Program-made: the position numbers and the translations under genes
Notes under the pieces: generated by a model
Seen by the model: only the letters and a program-made list of their open reading frames with translations
Databases searched by the model: none
What the model was told of the DNA's origin: nothing
NCBI GenBank assembly: GCA_020859685.1
Contig: JAJBVT010000093.1
Location: forward strand, 1 to 39,920
DNA: 39,920 nucleotides
Reading direction: 5' to 3'
Origin: Rikenellaceae bacterium
GTDB lineage: Bacteria > Bacteroidota > Bacteroidia > Bacteroidales > Rikenellaceae
In this document: positions 26,575-37,100 of the stretch, piece by piece
Layout: each line of letters opens with the position of its first letter
How positions within the stretch are numbered: position 1 is the first letter of the stretch

Positions 26575-29139
26575 TCAGATAACCCGGATGACCGATATCC
26601 GGGGGGTACTATGGCAATCGCCCGGACCGATTTTTATATTCAGCACGCCGTCCGATTTCATCCGGTCTGTAAGGACAAATTCGAGAGTTACCCACTCCTT
26701 GTCGCTGTCGCCGTAAAGCGCGGCATCGTGGTGCGGGATTCCGTTTACCTCGATTTCGAAACATCCGCCGTTCTCCTCGCCGCCGCTCAGGAACGTCACC
26801 AGTACGGAATTTGTCCCGCTTCCTCCGGCAAGGTCGTAGGAGAACCACCCCTCCGAGCTGCGCCAATGGCGGCCGTGGCTGTACCCGGCCCGGGTATCCT
26901 CTCCCTTGAAACCGTGGTCGGATTCGGACTGCTGCTGGCCGCAGTATACGACGTCGACGGTCGCCGCTTCCAGCTCCTCGCTCTCGTCGTAGCCCGATTC
27001 GAACGTGGGCCAATAGATTATATAACGGCTCTCGTGAAGCTCGTAGAAGGGTAGGAGTTCCACCTCGCCTGCCGAGGTTTCCATCGTGAACCGAAGCCGG
27101 TCGTCGCCTGTCCGGGTCACCGTCGCGTCGGGACCCGTTATCCAGGGAAGTTTGTGCAACGGTATTTTAGGGCCGTGGGCGATATGGCCGCCGCGGCTGT
27201 CGTCGGCGAAAAGGCCGGTCATGGCTTCCGTCCCGGCGGGTGAAGCCAGCACCACGGGTCCGTAATTTACCGCAAGGTAGTCCGAACCGTCCGGGAATGC
27301 CTCGAACCGCACCTCCATCGGCAGTTCGACATCCACGGTGTCGCCCGGCCGCCACCGGCGTGTTACCGTAACGTAACCGTCCTCCGCGGCCTCTGCCGGA
27401 ACCGGCGAGCCGTTTACCGACACGGCCATACCGTCCGTCCACGCCGGTTTGCGGATGCGGATATCCAGCTCCCCTTCGGGGGATTGTTCGATGATAAGGC
27501 GGGTGGACGCCTCCTCCGGGAACCGGTTCTCCTGCCGGAGCGTTAGCCCCCGCTCCTGCCACGTTAGCACGGAGGGGATAAAGAGGTTGACGTACAGGTC
27601 GCTGTCGTCTTGCGAATAGATCGTTTCGCCGTACTTCGAGTGGTTCTCGATGCCGGAACCCACGCAGCACCACATGCTCGTGTGGGGCTGTGAGTAGACC
27701 CGGTAGTGTCCCGGACGCATAGGTGTGAAGTAGACAAGCCCGCCCGTCGAGGGATTCTGCGTAGAGAGAATATGGTTATAGAGCGCCCTCTCGTAGAAAT
27801 CCATGTATCCGGCGTCCGGCCGGGTGTGGTGCAACATGGCCGACAGGCGCAGCATATTGTAGGTGTTGCAAGTCTCGGGTCCCTGTTCGCTGCTAACCAT
27901 AACAGAAAAGTCGTCCGTCGGGTTGAAATGCTCGTAGGCGCTGTTGCCGCCGACGGTGACCGAGCGGCGGCGCGTGACGGTATGCCAGAAATAATCCGCC
28001 GCACCGAGCCACTCCGTGTCGCCGTCGAGTTCCGAAATGCGTTTGAAACCGATAACCTTGGGTATCTGCGTATTGGCGTGCATACCGGTAAGGTGGTCCT
28101 CACAGCACACCAGCGGGTCGAGAACCGCCCTATGAGAAAAGCGCCGCGCCAGAGCGAGGTATTTCCCTTCACCGGTGATGGCGGCCACGTCGGCAAAGGT
28201 CTCGTTCAGCCCTCCGTGCTCGCTGCGAAGCATGTCCTGCATCTGCTCGTCCGAGAGTCCTCCGACCAGGTCGTACATCCAGTCGGTAAGGTCCGTAAGC
28301 ATTTCGCGGGCTGTCTCGTTTCCGGTCAGCAGATATGCGTCGCGTAGTCCGGCGAAAACCTTATGGATATTGTAAAGCGGTACCCAGCGGTCGTTAAGCC
28401 CAAAGCCGGAGGCCCGGATATCGCCGCGCCGTATCTCCTCCCAAATCTGCCTGCCGCCCGGTACGCCGGAGAGATAACCGTCGCCGTTGGCATCCTGCGC
28501 ACGTTTCAGTTCGCTTATCATATAGCTCAGCCTGCGGCCGATGGCATCGTCTCCCGTGGAGGCGTCCATGTAGGAGAGGGCCGAGACGTAATGGCCCCCG
28601 ATATGGCCGTCGAGGCCGGTATTCTCCCAGTTGGTATACCGTTCGGCCCGGGGTTCGAGTCCCGCCTCGATAAGGTACGGCGCCAGCAGACGGTCCGCGT
28701 CGAGTTCGAGCAGGTACCGTTTGTTAAGCTCCTGCGCCCGGAGGAACGGGCTGTCGAGCAGCCGTACCGCGCTTAAGTGGAACGGCGATATGCGGTTGCC
28801 GCAGTGTTCACACTCGGTGTTGTGTCCGTACGGGTTGGACGAACAGTTGTACCCGCACAGATCTGACAAGGCGCCATATTCACCCATGTCGGACGAGCTG
28901 CCGTGTCCGGAAAGCTCGGACGGTCGGATGGGTCCGGAATCCTCCGATGGGATACTTTGCCCGGAATCCTCACATATCTGGCTTTGTCCGTAATTGGACC
29001 CGGAGGCCGTACCGTGGCCGTAAGTAATTTCGGCAATCCGGTCGGCACCGGAAGTATGGCGGGTGGATGCAGCACCGTGAGCGTATGCCGCCGTCAAGGT
29101 TAGGAATACTAAGGCCGTGGAATAATATAATTTCTTCAT
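26575..29139 (-). CDS. GH127 beta-L-arabinofuranosidase family protein, secreted
   Basis: This family (formerly DUF1680) releases beta-L-arabinofuranose from arabinosides using a zinc-bound cysteine nucleophile. The 854-residue protein has a Sec signal peptide (MKKLYYSTALVFLTLTAAYA). The (alpha/alpha)6 barrel starts near residue 118 (FHLSAVRLLDSPFLRAQELN) and includes GHYVSALSYM. Zinc and nucleophile residues are visible as Glu422 and Cys424 in PETCNTYN and Cys491-Cys492 in MWCCVGSG. A beta domain follows, and the last ~150 residues form an extra beta-rich module. Odd: residues about 25-115 are a Ser/Gly/Tyr/Cys-rich low-complexity stretch between signal peptide and barrel. It starts 18 bp after the GH115 gene, so the two are cotranscribed. 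Confidence 0.92.
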   Translation of the reverse strand: MKKLYYSTALVFLTLTAAYAHGAASTRHTSGADRIAEITYGHGTASGSNYGQSQICEDSGQSIPSEDSGPIRPSELSGHGSSSDMGEYGALSDLCGYNCSSNPYGHNTECEHCGNRISPFHLSAVRLLDSPFLRAQELNKRYLLELDADRLLAPYLIEAGLEPRAERYTNWENTGLDGHIGGHYVSALSYMDASTGDDAIGRRLSYMISELKRAQDANGDGYLSGVPGGRQIWEEIRRGDIRASGFGLNDRWVPLYNIHKVFAGLRDAYLLTGNETAREMLTDLTDWMYDLVGGLSDEQMQDMLRSEHGGLNETFADVAAITGEGKYLALARRFSHRAVLDPLVCCEDHLTGMHANTQIPKVIGFKRISELDGDTEWLGAADYFWHTVTRRRSVTVGGNSAYEHFNPTDDFSVMVSSEQGPETCNTYNMLRLSAMLHHTRPDAGYMDFYERALYNHILSTQNPSTGGLVYFTPMRPGHYRVYSQPHTSMWCCVGSGIENHSKYGETIYSQDDSDLYVNLFIPSVLTWQERGLTLRQENRFPEEASTRLIIEQSPEGELDIRIRKPAWTDGMAVSVNGSPVPAEAAEDGYVTVTRRWRPGDTVDVELPMEVRFEAFPDGSDYLAVNYGPVVLASPAGTEAMTGLFADDSRGGHIAHGPKIPLHKLPWITGPDATVTRTGDDRLRFTMETSAGEVELLPFYELHESRYIIYWPTFESGYDESEELEAATVDVVYCGQQQSESDHGFKGEDTRAGYSHGRHWRSSEGWFSYDLAGGSGTNSVLVTFLSGGEENGGCFEIEVNGIPHHDAALYGDSDKEWVTLEFVLTDRMKSDGVLNIKIGPGDCHSTPRISVIRVI

Positions 29140-29157
29140 TTAATGCGTATTATATTG

Positions 29158-31887
29158 CTACGGAAACGGATGGCGGGTAGGAATGGTATAGTGGGTGCGG
29201 TCCGGCCGGAAATCGAGCATTAGCTGGTCCACCAGCAACTCCTCGTCGAGGGCATATATCCTAACGATATGCTCTCCGGGGCGGTCGAAGTTCCACGTGG
29301 TAGAGGTAAGTGTCTGGTTACGGAGTACATTGCTGGACCATTCCGGGGTCAGGAAGTCGGCCCGGACTGATACCACCTCCGGTTCCCCGCCGTCTACCGT
29401 TACGGCATACCGTAGCTGTCCGCCGCTCACCGGGTGGAACGGAATCGTACCGATTTTCAGTTCCGCAGGTCCCGTTGTTGCGGTGTATAACCTGTATTCG
29501 AGGTGAGGGCCGTCAAGAGGGGGAGATCCTTCGGGTCGGGTATCCTTTTCGGATTCGGCATTTCTTCCGGACAGGTCGCTCCCTGCGGCCGGAAGCCTTA
29601 CGGCCCGGCAACTGTGGCCCAGACCCTCCACCACACCGAACCCGGCACTGCGGTCGGTATATTCCGCCGCGTCGAGCGCTATGATACCGCTCCGTTCGGC
29701 GTATTTCGGGTCGATTCCGTCGGGAAGGACGGACTTATCCGGGTCCTCCGCCGGGCCGGATAGAGTTACCCCAAAAACCGTCCTGCCCGAATCTTCCCCG
29801 TCCGCCGGTCGGGAGCCGGAGCCGGGCTGTTCGGGCTGTTCGGACTGGTCGGACTGTTCGGTCGGCTCGGTGATATTATCAAATTCGGGCAGTTCGGGCG
29901 GGCCGAACACGGGCAGGTTGCGCGGGTTACTGTCCATCATGCCGTCCCACTTTCCGCCAAGCATTATCTTGTTATAATGGTGGTCCAAATGCTTTATCCG
30001 GTCGTAGCACTCGGTGGCCAGGGCGGCCGATTCGCGGGCACCCACGGGGTCGTAGCCTGCCAGGTGCCGGGCCATCTGCGCGGCGAGGAGTTTACCGTTC
30101 ATAGCGGCCGAGGCCGCCACGGGATAGTGGACGAGCTGGAAAAAGGCGGGCTTGAGTTCTTCCGGTACGGTACGGTAAATTTTTTCCGCCTTATCGGCGA
30201 GGGTGAAATAATCGGCCAGCCTGCGGTCGATCTCCGAGAAGCGGTCCGGCGAGAACTCAGTATCCACCACCGGCGACAGGCCTCTCGGGAACGAGCGGTC
30301 CTCCACGCGCGACCACCCCATGTGCTCGGGCTTGCGCAGGGCCGCCAGCCGGTAGTACTCCTTCATCACCTCGTGGATTCCTTCCGCATCCACCCCGGGG
30401 AACTGGAGTGCGTACCACCGCAGCTGGTGGTCGTAGACGGTGTCGTCCGTTACAGATTCGATATCCCAGGCCAGGTCGAGGAAGAACTCGGTAAGGTATT
30501 CGGCCGGTTTGATATCGCCCACGTTGAGTATCCACAGCTTGCGGGCGCCATAGTCCCACGCCCTTTTCATCTCGGCATATACCAGCGACGGCTGGGTGGT
30601 GGCCAGCCACAGGTAGTCGTGCGGCTTGCCCCAGTACGAAACATGGTAATAGACCCCTGCTCCGCCGCTGCGGCCGCGTTCCAGTTCGTTGCTAAGACGA
30701 GTAATATGGCCGTGGTTATCGTCGCACCAGACGAGGGTAACGTCGTCCGGCAGTTCCAGCCCATTGTCGTAGGCGGCAAGTACCTCCTTGTAAGGGATAA
30801 AGACCTGCGGTATAGTCTCCACCGGCTGCCCGTTCCTCTGGGACAGCAGTTCCCGCTGGACGCCTATTACTGTGCCGAGCACCTCGGTCTCCTGGTCGAT
30901 GCCCGTCACTCCCTGCATCCGCCCGTCGTGAACCCCGCGCATGCCGAGGGTATAGATATTCTCGGTATGGGCTACTTCATCGAGCCTCTCGCACCAGTAA
31001 TTCACCACATTGTCGCGGTTGGTGAGGAAATTATAGGCCCCGTACTTCTCCTCGTCCCACTCGCCCGTATTGGTCCTCATCAGCGGCTCGCAGTGCGATG
31101 TCCCCACCACGATACCGTAGCGGTGGGCCGCTTCGAGGTTACCCTCGGTGAAGTAGAACGGTACGGTGCACTCGTGCATCGCAGGCCAAATGGTGTTGGC
31201 CCGCAGGCGCAACAACAACTCGAATATCTTGGAATAAGTTTTGGGTCCAATCTCGCCCGGCCGGTCGGTCGGCTCGAAGGTACGGGTGCTCCAGGGCACG
31301 AGGCCCCAATCCTCGTCGTTGAGGAATATGCCGCGGTATTGAACCGACGGGTATTTCACTATTTCATCCACGGTAAGGGTTACGTCCGTCCGTCTTTGAG
31401 GAGCCACATCGGCCCACCACACCCACGGCGATACGCCTATAATCCGCGAGAGTTCCATAACGCCGTATGCCGCCCCCCGCGCGTCGCTGCCGACGACAAA
31501 AAGAACCGGCTCGTCCGCGTTCCCGACCGACCGTATGCAGAATGCTTCCCACATACCCTCTATTGCGGATACGTCAACATGGTAACGGTCCAGGAGGGCA
31601 TCCGTCTCCCCCTCGCCGATAACCCCCACGATAACCGTGGCCTCTGAAAGACCACCGGGGCCGGGCAGTGGTGTTCCGCAGACCAGTTCCAGGTCCGAAG
31701 AGAATATCTCGAGGGCGGTGATTACCACGTTCTCGCTGCCTGGGTAATAAACGGCGGCCGGTCGTCCGTCCTTTATAATATTGAAGGGTAGGGCGGCTTG
31801 CACGACTGACGGGGCTGTAAATATGAGGGTGACCGCCGCAAGGAAACGGGATATGGATCGGGATGTTACGGGTTTTAGGGTCTTCAT
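29158..31887 (-). CDS. GH115 xylan alpha-1,2-glucuronidase, secreted
   Basis: GH115 enzymes remove (4-O-methyl-)glucuronic acid side chains from glucuronoxylan. From the ATG at 31887 the protein has 909 residues and a clear signal peptide (FLAAVTLIFTAPSVVQA). The frame is open to 32028, but the extra residues precede the signal peptide and are not credible. Family motifs include ELSRIIGVSPWVWWADV, YRGIFLNDEDWGL, LRANTIWPAMHE, GMRGVHDGRMQG and VWCDDNHGHITRL. The C-terminal beta domain is interrupted at about residues 671-794 by Glu/Gln/Pro/Gly/Ser-rich low-complexity sequence. It is the first gene of a GH115-GH127 unit. Confidence 0.92.
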   Translation of the reverse strand: MKTLKPVTSRSISRFLAAVTLIFTAPSVVQAALPFNIIKDGRPAAVYYPGSENVVITALEIFSSDLELVCGTPLPGPGGLSEATVIVGVIGEGETDALLDRYHVDVSAIEGMWEAFCIRSVGNADEPVLFVVGSDARGAAYGVMELSRIIGVSPWVWWADVAPQRRTDVTLTVDEIVKYPSVQYRGIFLNDEDWGLVPWSTRTFEPTDRPGEIGPKTYSKIFELLLRLRANTIWPAMHECTVPFYFTEGNLEAAHRYGIVVGTSHCEPLMRTNTGEWDEEKYGAYNFLTNRDNVVNYWCERLDEVAHTENIYTLGMRGVHDGRMQGVTGIDQETEVLGTVIGVQRELLSQRNGQPVETIPQVFIPYKEVLAAYDNGLELPDDVTLVWCDDNHGHITRLSNELERGRSGGAGVYYHVSYWGKPHDYLWLATTQPSLVYAEMKRAWDYGARKLWILNVGDIKPAEYLTEFFLDLAWDIESVTDDTVYDHQLRWYALQFPGVDAEGIHEVMKEYYRLAALRKPEHMGWSRVEDRSFPRGLSPVVDTEFSPDRFSEIDRRLADYFTLADKAEKIYRTVPEELKPAFFQLVHYPVAASAAMNGKLLAAQMARHLAGYDPVGARESAALATECYDRIKHLDHHYNKIMLGGKWDGMMDSNPRNLPVFGPPELPEFDNITEPTEQSDQSEQPEQPGSGSRPADGEDSGRTVFGVTLSGPAEDPDKSVLPDGIDPKYAERSGIIALDAAEYTDRSAGFGVVEGLGHSCRAVRLPAAGSDLSGRNAESEKDTRPEGSPPLDGPHLEYRLYTATTGPAELKIGTIPFHPVSGGQLRYAVTVDGGEPEVVSVRADFLTPEWSSNVLRNQTLTSTTWNFDRPGEHIVRIYALDEELLVDQLMLDFRPDRTHYTIPTRHPFP

Positions 31888-32152
31888 CGGGTTGGTTTTC
31901 AGGTAGTATTGTCGGTTGTGGCTTTCGGCAGGGCAGCGTATCACAAGCCGGTAAGGCGGGTTGTCCACAGCCGTATGCCCGCCACTAAAATATGTAAATT
32001 TATCGTTACCCGGAAATCTTTCGCCCATGACCGGCGGCTTAGTTACTGCACCCGGGGAAGCCTTATTGTAAGGGCGGATGGTTTTGTTTGCCGAAGGGGC
32101 TCACAACGCCGGACAGGGGATTGCGGTCTATATATAATAACCGCACGGGTAT
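31888..32152. other. Intergenic region upstream of GH115, no gene seen
   Basis: This stretch should contain the promoter of the GH115-GH127 unit on the minus strand. No TAnnTTTG/TTTG pair could be placed. No credible ORF was found. Confidence 0.45.
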
Positions 32153-32186
32153 CAAAAAAACCGGGAACTTGGAGAGGTTCCCGGTT
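32153..32186 (-). terminator. Intrinsic terminator of the aldehyde dehydrogenase gene
   Basis: A perfect 10-bp stem AACCGGGAAC/GTTCCCGGTT with an 8-nt loop is followed on the minus strand by seven T. It lies about 230 bp after the dehydrogenase stop, beyond the second MITE-like element. Confidence 0.85.
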
Positions 32187-32219
32187 ACTGTATTTCGGAC
32201 AGGCCGTTCGATTACTTTA

Positions 32220-32338
32220 GGTAATTATATACATGTCTACACTAAGATGAAAAGTACGTCTGCTTTGCAGACGTGCGGCCCGCCGGGGGCGGGTTGGCGG
32301 GCCGCTAAAATAGTAGTGTAAAATGGTATATAGTTACC
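32220..32338 (+). repeat. MITE-like palindromic element, copy 2
   Basis: This 119-bp copy is about 90% identical to the element at 56-176 and has the same orientation. It has the same GGTAATTATATAC and GTATATAGTTACC ends, the same ACGTCT/AGACGT hairpin and the same 10-bp GC-rich hairpin. It lies between the end of the aldehyde dehydrogenase gene and its terminator, so it is transcribed as part of that 3' untranslated region. Confidence 0.8.
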
Positions 32339-32416
32339 TGCTTTTTATAATAGGTGGATTTGTGCGGGAAATGCGGCCTGCGAAAGGTAATCGAGGAGGC
32401 CGACCGTTCCCGGTAA

Positions 32417-33799
32417 TCAGAACCGCACCAGTTTATGGTTGGCGAACTCGTGAACCCCGTAATCGGAGAGTTCCCGGCCGTAACCTGAATCCTTCGTCCC
32501 GCCGTAGGGCAGTTCCGGGGTGCTCCCGGCCATGGTGTTGATACCCACCATCCCGGCTTCGACCCTGCGGGCGAGCCGTTCGGCCCGCTGGCCGTTGGTG
32601 GAGAATACCGACGCCCCGAGCGCGAACCGGCAGTCATTGGCCAGCCGGAGCGCATCCTCCTCGCCGTCGGCCGTTACGACCGAAATAGTAGGACCGAAGA
32701 TCTCTTCGTCGAAAGCGGTCATACCCGGCTCGACGTCCCGAAGCAGTGCGGGCACGAGGAACGCACCCCCCTGCCGGGGTACGGTACCGCCGTAAACCAG
32801 CACGGCACCTTCTTCTACCGATTTATCTATTTGTTCCTTAATTTTCTGCGCCGCTTTGACCGACGAGAGCGGTCCCATACCGGTCGCATCGTCGAGCGGG
32901 TCGCCTACCACCACCTCGCGCAACAGGGTGGCAGTCCTTTCGACGAACTCTTCGACCAGCGACTTGTCCACGATAACCCGCTTGGGCGAGTTGCATACCT
33001 GCCCGGCGTTGCGCGTCCGCATCTCCACGGCGGTCTTGGCCGCCAGCTCCACGTCTGCGTCGTCGAGGACTATCATCGGGTCGATGCCGCTCAGCTCCAT
33101 AACGCATTTCTTGGCTTTACGTCCGGCGGCCTCCGCTACGGAGCGACCCGCGTTCACCCCGCCGGTGAACGTCGCCCCCTTGATACGGTCGTCGGCTATT
33201 ATCTCGCTCGCTTTCGGGCCTTTTATAAACAGATTAGCGAAGACGCCTTCCGGCGAACCGGCTTCCCGGAACAGCCGTTCGATCATTTCGGCGCATTGGG
33301 GTACGTTGGAAGAGTGTTTGAGCACCATCGTATTTCCGGCCAGTATAACGGGAGCGGCATTGCGCACCACCTGGGAATAGGGGAAATTCCACGGCTGGAT
33401 GCTTAGTATCACGCCCAGCGGTTCATACATAACGTAGGCCTTACTCGGGAACTCGTAGGGACGGTCTTCGAGCAGGCGGCTTCCGTTTCGGGCGTAATAA
33501 TCGAATATCTTCGCGCAAAGGTCGGCCTCGGTAAGTCCTTCGCGGTAGACCTTACCCATCTCCACGGCTGCCAGACGAGCCAGCTCCTCCCGGTTGTCGC
33601 GGAAAGCCTGTGCCAGCCGGGACAGAAGGGCCGTCCGTTCCGAAACGTCGGTGGCTTTCCACCAGCGGAAAGCCTTGTCGGCTGTCTCCAATATGCCGTC
33701 TATCTGCTGGTCGGACATCACGTCGTACACCTTTTCGGTCTGGCCCGTCGCCGGGTTTACGGTTTTGATGGGCGACTCCTTTGTCATTACGTTTTCCAT
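32417..33799 (-). CDS. NAD(P)-dependent aldehyde dehydrogenase, succinate-semialdehyde type
   Basis: A 460-residue cytosolic aldehyde dehydrogenase. The Rossmann part has PLGVILSIQPWNFPYSQVVRN. The general base is Glu235 in VMELSGIDPMIVLDDAD and the nucleophile is Cys269 in NAGQVCNSPKR. The N-terminus (INPATG-like VNPATGQTEKVY) and overall pattern resemble the YneI/Sad and GabD succinate-semialdehyde dehydrogenases. A role with other semialdehydes, for example from sugar acids, cannot be excluded. Odd: the usual ELGG around the base is ELSG here. A second ATG lies four codons downstream (MTKESP) and could be the true start. It stands alone between the GH115 and CHAT units, with its own terminator. 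Confidence 0.9.
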   Translation of the reverse strand: MENVMTKESPIKTVNPATGQTEKVYDVMSDQQIDGILETADKAFRWWKATDVSERTALLSRLAQAFRDNREELARLAAVEMGKVYREGLTEADLCAKIFDYYARNGSRLLEDRPYEFPSKAYVMYEPLGVILSIQPWNFPYSQVVRNAAPVILAGNTMVLKHSSNVPQCAEMIERLFREAGSPEGVFANLFIKGPKASEIIADDRIKGATFTGGVNAGRSVAEAAGRKAKKCVMELSGIDPMIVLDDADVELAAKTAVEMRTRNAGQVCNSPKRVIVDKSLVEEFVERTATLLREVVVGDPLDDATGMGPLSSVKAAQKIKEQIDKSVEEGAVLVYGGTVPRQGGAFLVPALLRDVEPGMTAFDEEIFGPTISVVTADGEEDALRLANDCRFALGASVFSTNGQRAERLARRVEAGMVGINTMAGSTPELPYGGTKDSGYGRELSDYGVHEFANHKLVRF

Positions 33800-34081
33800 A
33801 TCTCTCTGAATATTTAATTGCCGGATGAAGTGTCTGTTTCAATCCAATATCCATACCAAGAGACGGTCGGCACAGGCCGGTGTGTAGGTTGTTTAATACC
33901 TGTCGCAGGGCGGTAAGACAGGAGTGGAACAGACGGGGCAGGGTAGTCCGAGATTGGCTATGCTTCAGAAAAAGTGTGGGACAGGCAGGGGAAGAAGTCC
34001 CGCACAGGGCTTACGGGGGTAAAATAAACCGTTTAATTAAATACTACACCAGTTATGCCAATAAGGATATTAAGCCGGTAT
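33800..34081. other. Intergenic region upstream of the dehydrogenase, no gene seen
   Basis: The dehydrogenase promoter should lie here on the minus strand but could not be identified. Repeated short words such as GACAGG and GCAGGG give it a mildly repetitive look. Confidence 0.4.
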
Positions 34082-34124
34082 AAGAGAAAATACCCCGCCC
34101 CGGCCATAATCCGGGCGGGGTATT
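34082..34124 (-). terminator. Intrinsic terminator of the CHAT operon
   Basis: A 12-bp stem AATACCCCGCCC/GGGCGGGGTATT with a 12-nt loop lies about 60 bp after the CHAT gene stop. The minus strand continues with TATTTTCT, a T-rich tail. Confidence 0.8.
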
Positions 34125-34184
34125 CAGAAGTATATTCGGATAGCGGCCGGACGGCGGTTCGTACCGTCCCCGCTCCGGCCAACA

Positions 34185-37100
34185 TTACTCGATAAGTTTA
34201 AAGGCTCCCCATATACCGGGCGCATCCCGGTATCGGAGCATCATTTCGGTCTGGGCCGCCGTGAACGAATCCCGAATGGTCGCCCCGCCCGAGAGTACCG
34301 TGTAGAAATAGGTCATAAATTCGCAGCTCTCCCTATCCGGTACCCGGTTGAGGGTCAGTATCATATTGGGGACGCCCGCAATACGGAACGCCCTTTGCAA
34401 ACCGTAGACGCCCTCGCTGTGGTCCGTGTCCCCGATGCCGGTATCGCAGGCCGAGAGCACTACCAGCTCGGTTCCGCCGAACCACAGGGTTGTGATTTCT
34501 GCCGCAGACAGAATTCCGTTCGTAGAAACGTCCGGCAGCGCTGTGGGATGGGATTGGTAATCCGAATTGCCGCCGGGCTCCTGCCGGGCGACATGGACGT
34601 TGGCTCCGCTCAGGAGCAGTCCCGCCCGCATCAGTGGGTCGTCCGCATATTGATGATTTCGCTCGAACATGGTAGGGACTAATCCGGAGGTGGAAGCCGC
34701 GCCCGTACCCGTATCCATATCCGTACCGTTACCGGTAGTGTGGGTATTTGCCGCACCGTTCCCGGCGGCCCCGTTCTCCTCGGCTGCATTCCCGGCCGTG
34801 TCGGACCGGCCGACGGCGGAAGCCTGCGGGAAATAGAAACCGTGAGTCGAGATATGCAGAATACGGGGTGAGGCTGTTCCGGTATAATCCAGGAGTCGAT
34901 TTTTTGTGCCCTCAGTGTCCGTCAGCACATCGGTCCGCCAGCCGGACTGCGCGAGTCGGGCGGCGCACACGGTAACCTCCCGGAGCGACCACGGCAGGAA
35001 ATCGTAACCCTGCCCGCGGTAGCGGGACGGGAGGACGGTGTCGAGAGCACCGGGTTCCGATATTACGGTTTTTGAGTTTCTTTCCTCTATACCCGAATTA
35101 TCCGGTATCTCCGATTCTACCGCCACGTCCGGTATCCTAAACACCTCCGTTCGAACAGAACCCTGCGGCCCTTCCGCTCGAAGCGCCGCTTCCGTCCTGT
35201 CCGAATCATCTATTTGTGTCCCTTCCGGTCCGGTGTTTCCTGCAAAGGCTTCCTCATGCGCTTCCGGTCCTTGCCGCCTTCCCGAACCGTAACCGTCGTA
35301 CTCCCAGTAGTCCAGCCCGCCTATAAATACCGCATGGTCGTTACGGGTAACAGGGCCGGGACTCTCGGCCAGATAACCGGTCGACATAACATTGTGTATC
35401 GCGACAGGTTCCCTTCCGCCGGAAATAGCCGTATAGGTTACGGCCGCATCGAGCGGAACGGTGTTCAGGGCGCCGGAAAGGGAGATGAAAAACTCGTTGC
35501 AACCGTCAATATAGGGCAGGAGCGGGTTCCACAGCCATTCCGGTATTCCCCGGGTGGAAATACCGGTGGCGTCGTCCGCACCGCCGTCCCCCCTGACTGC
35601 CGCCAGGACATGCCGTTCCAGACCGAGCGGAATTACATCGGGATATTCACGGCCGGGCCGGATAACCAAAGCCCAATACCGGACCCGGTTATCGTTCAGC
35701 CGGTCCGGGCAGGCTACGTATTCTACCGCGGCCTGTCCATCGGACAATGCGTCCCGCACATCCGTCCACCGGGCCGCGTCTAATTTCAGACCGTGGTTCG
35801 CTTCGGCACGGGCGACCATCCGCCGCTCCAAATCCCGCCTGTATTGTTCAAGGCTGTCAGTACGGTCGGCCAGATACGATATTCCGCCCACATGCGTGTT
35901 AATATTACGGCCCTTTCCCCTCTCTTTTTCCAGCTCCCGGCCAGCCTCAAGAAAGAGGTCGAAATAGTATGCCATCTCCTCGTCGCCCCCGTCCATGATG
36001 GTGGCTAAAAGCTTACGGGAGGCGTCCATCAAAAGGTTTTTGCTGAAAAGTTCACAATCGTAAGCCAGGGCAGCCAACGCCGGTCTTTGAGCGGTATAGG
36101 AAAGGGCAAAGTCCTGTATATCTTTTACCACCGAGCTGTAATCACCCCAGTAAAACTCCCGGTTACTCTCGGGCATAAGCACGAAATTCCACTCCATCAC
36201 GGTCAGTAGAGCCTGAAAACACCTACGGTACATCTGTTCGGCCGGAACGAGATACCCCAAAGCATCAAGCATTGCTCCATAACCGTATGTACACAGTACG
36301 TTTAATTGTGTTCCCACAATATTCGCGTCGTCCATTACTTCCAGACACTCTCTGAACCGGATTAATGCGCTATCCAGATTGTCGAGCATGAAATGAATGT
36401 AGCCCAGCTCGAAAAGGGCACTGGCATACTTCCATGATAACCTCTCTTCATCTCCCCATTCTTCGAGCAGCTCCTCAAGTTTCCTTATGGAATCTTCATC
36501 GGCATCGGTTGAGTCCAGTATGGTCTGGTCGACATGTTGCCGGTACAAGGCATAATCGGTGCCGATGGTCTCTTCTAGTGTTGTCAGTGAGGCATACTGG
36601 ATATTATCCGCCCCGTCCGTGTCGCCATCCATCCTCTTTAACTGGCCCAATTGCCACATATAAACCGCATAGGTAGGATGGTCGTTTCCCAACATCTCCT
36701 GCGTAATATCCAGAGCGGCACGGATATGTTTTTCGGCAAGTTCATAGTCCTGTAAATACATATAAACTTTACACAGGTTCGAATGGGAATCGGCCACCAG
36801 CGTACTAACTCTGCCGTATTTTTTAATTCTCCCTTCGAGAGCGGTATGGTAGATATTGGCGGCCATGGAAAGTTCTCCTTGTAAGAAGCATAAAGAGGCC
36901 TTTACATCTAATGCCCTAAAGTACTGCATGTTGGTATCCCCGAGGATACGGGAACTTATATCGAGCATTTTATCGGAGTATTCCTGGGCAATGGAAGATC
37001 CGTAAATATGGGTAGCCATTGAGGCGGCGAAACTTAGCAGACTACAAGTCGTATTTGCCTCATGTTTTCCCCGTTCGGCAAACTCGAGAGCCTCATCAAG

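Noticed and set aside
29977-31647. 556-codon open frame opposite GH115
   Set aside because: Shadow of a well-supported GH115 gene; no recognisable motifs.
31888-32028. 47-residue N-terminal extension of GH115
   Set aside because: It would place the signal peptide inside the protein; the ATG at 31887 gives a normal signal peptide.
33880-34083. 67-codon frame between the dehydrogenase and CHAT genes
   Set aside because: Arg/Cys-rich composition typical of chance frames in GC-rich DNA; it runs into the CHAT operon terminator.
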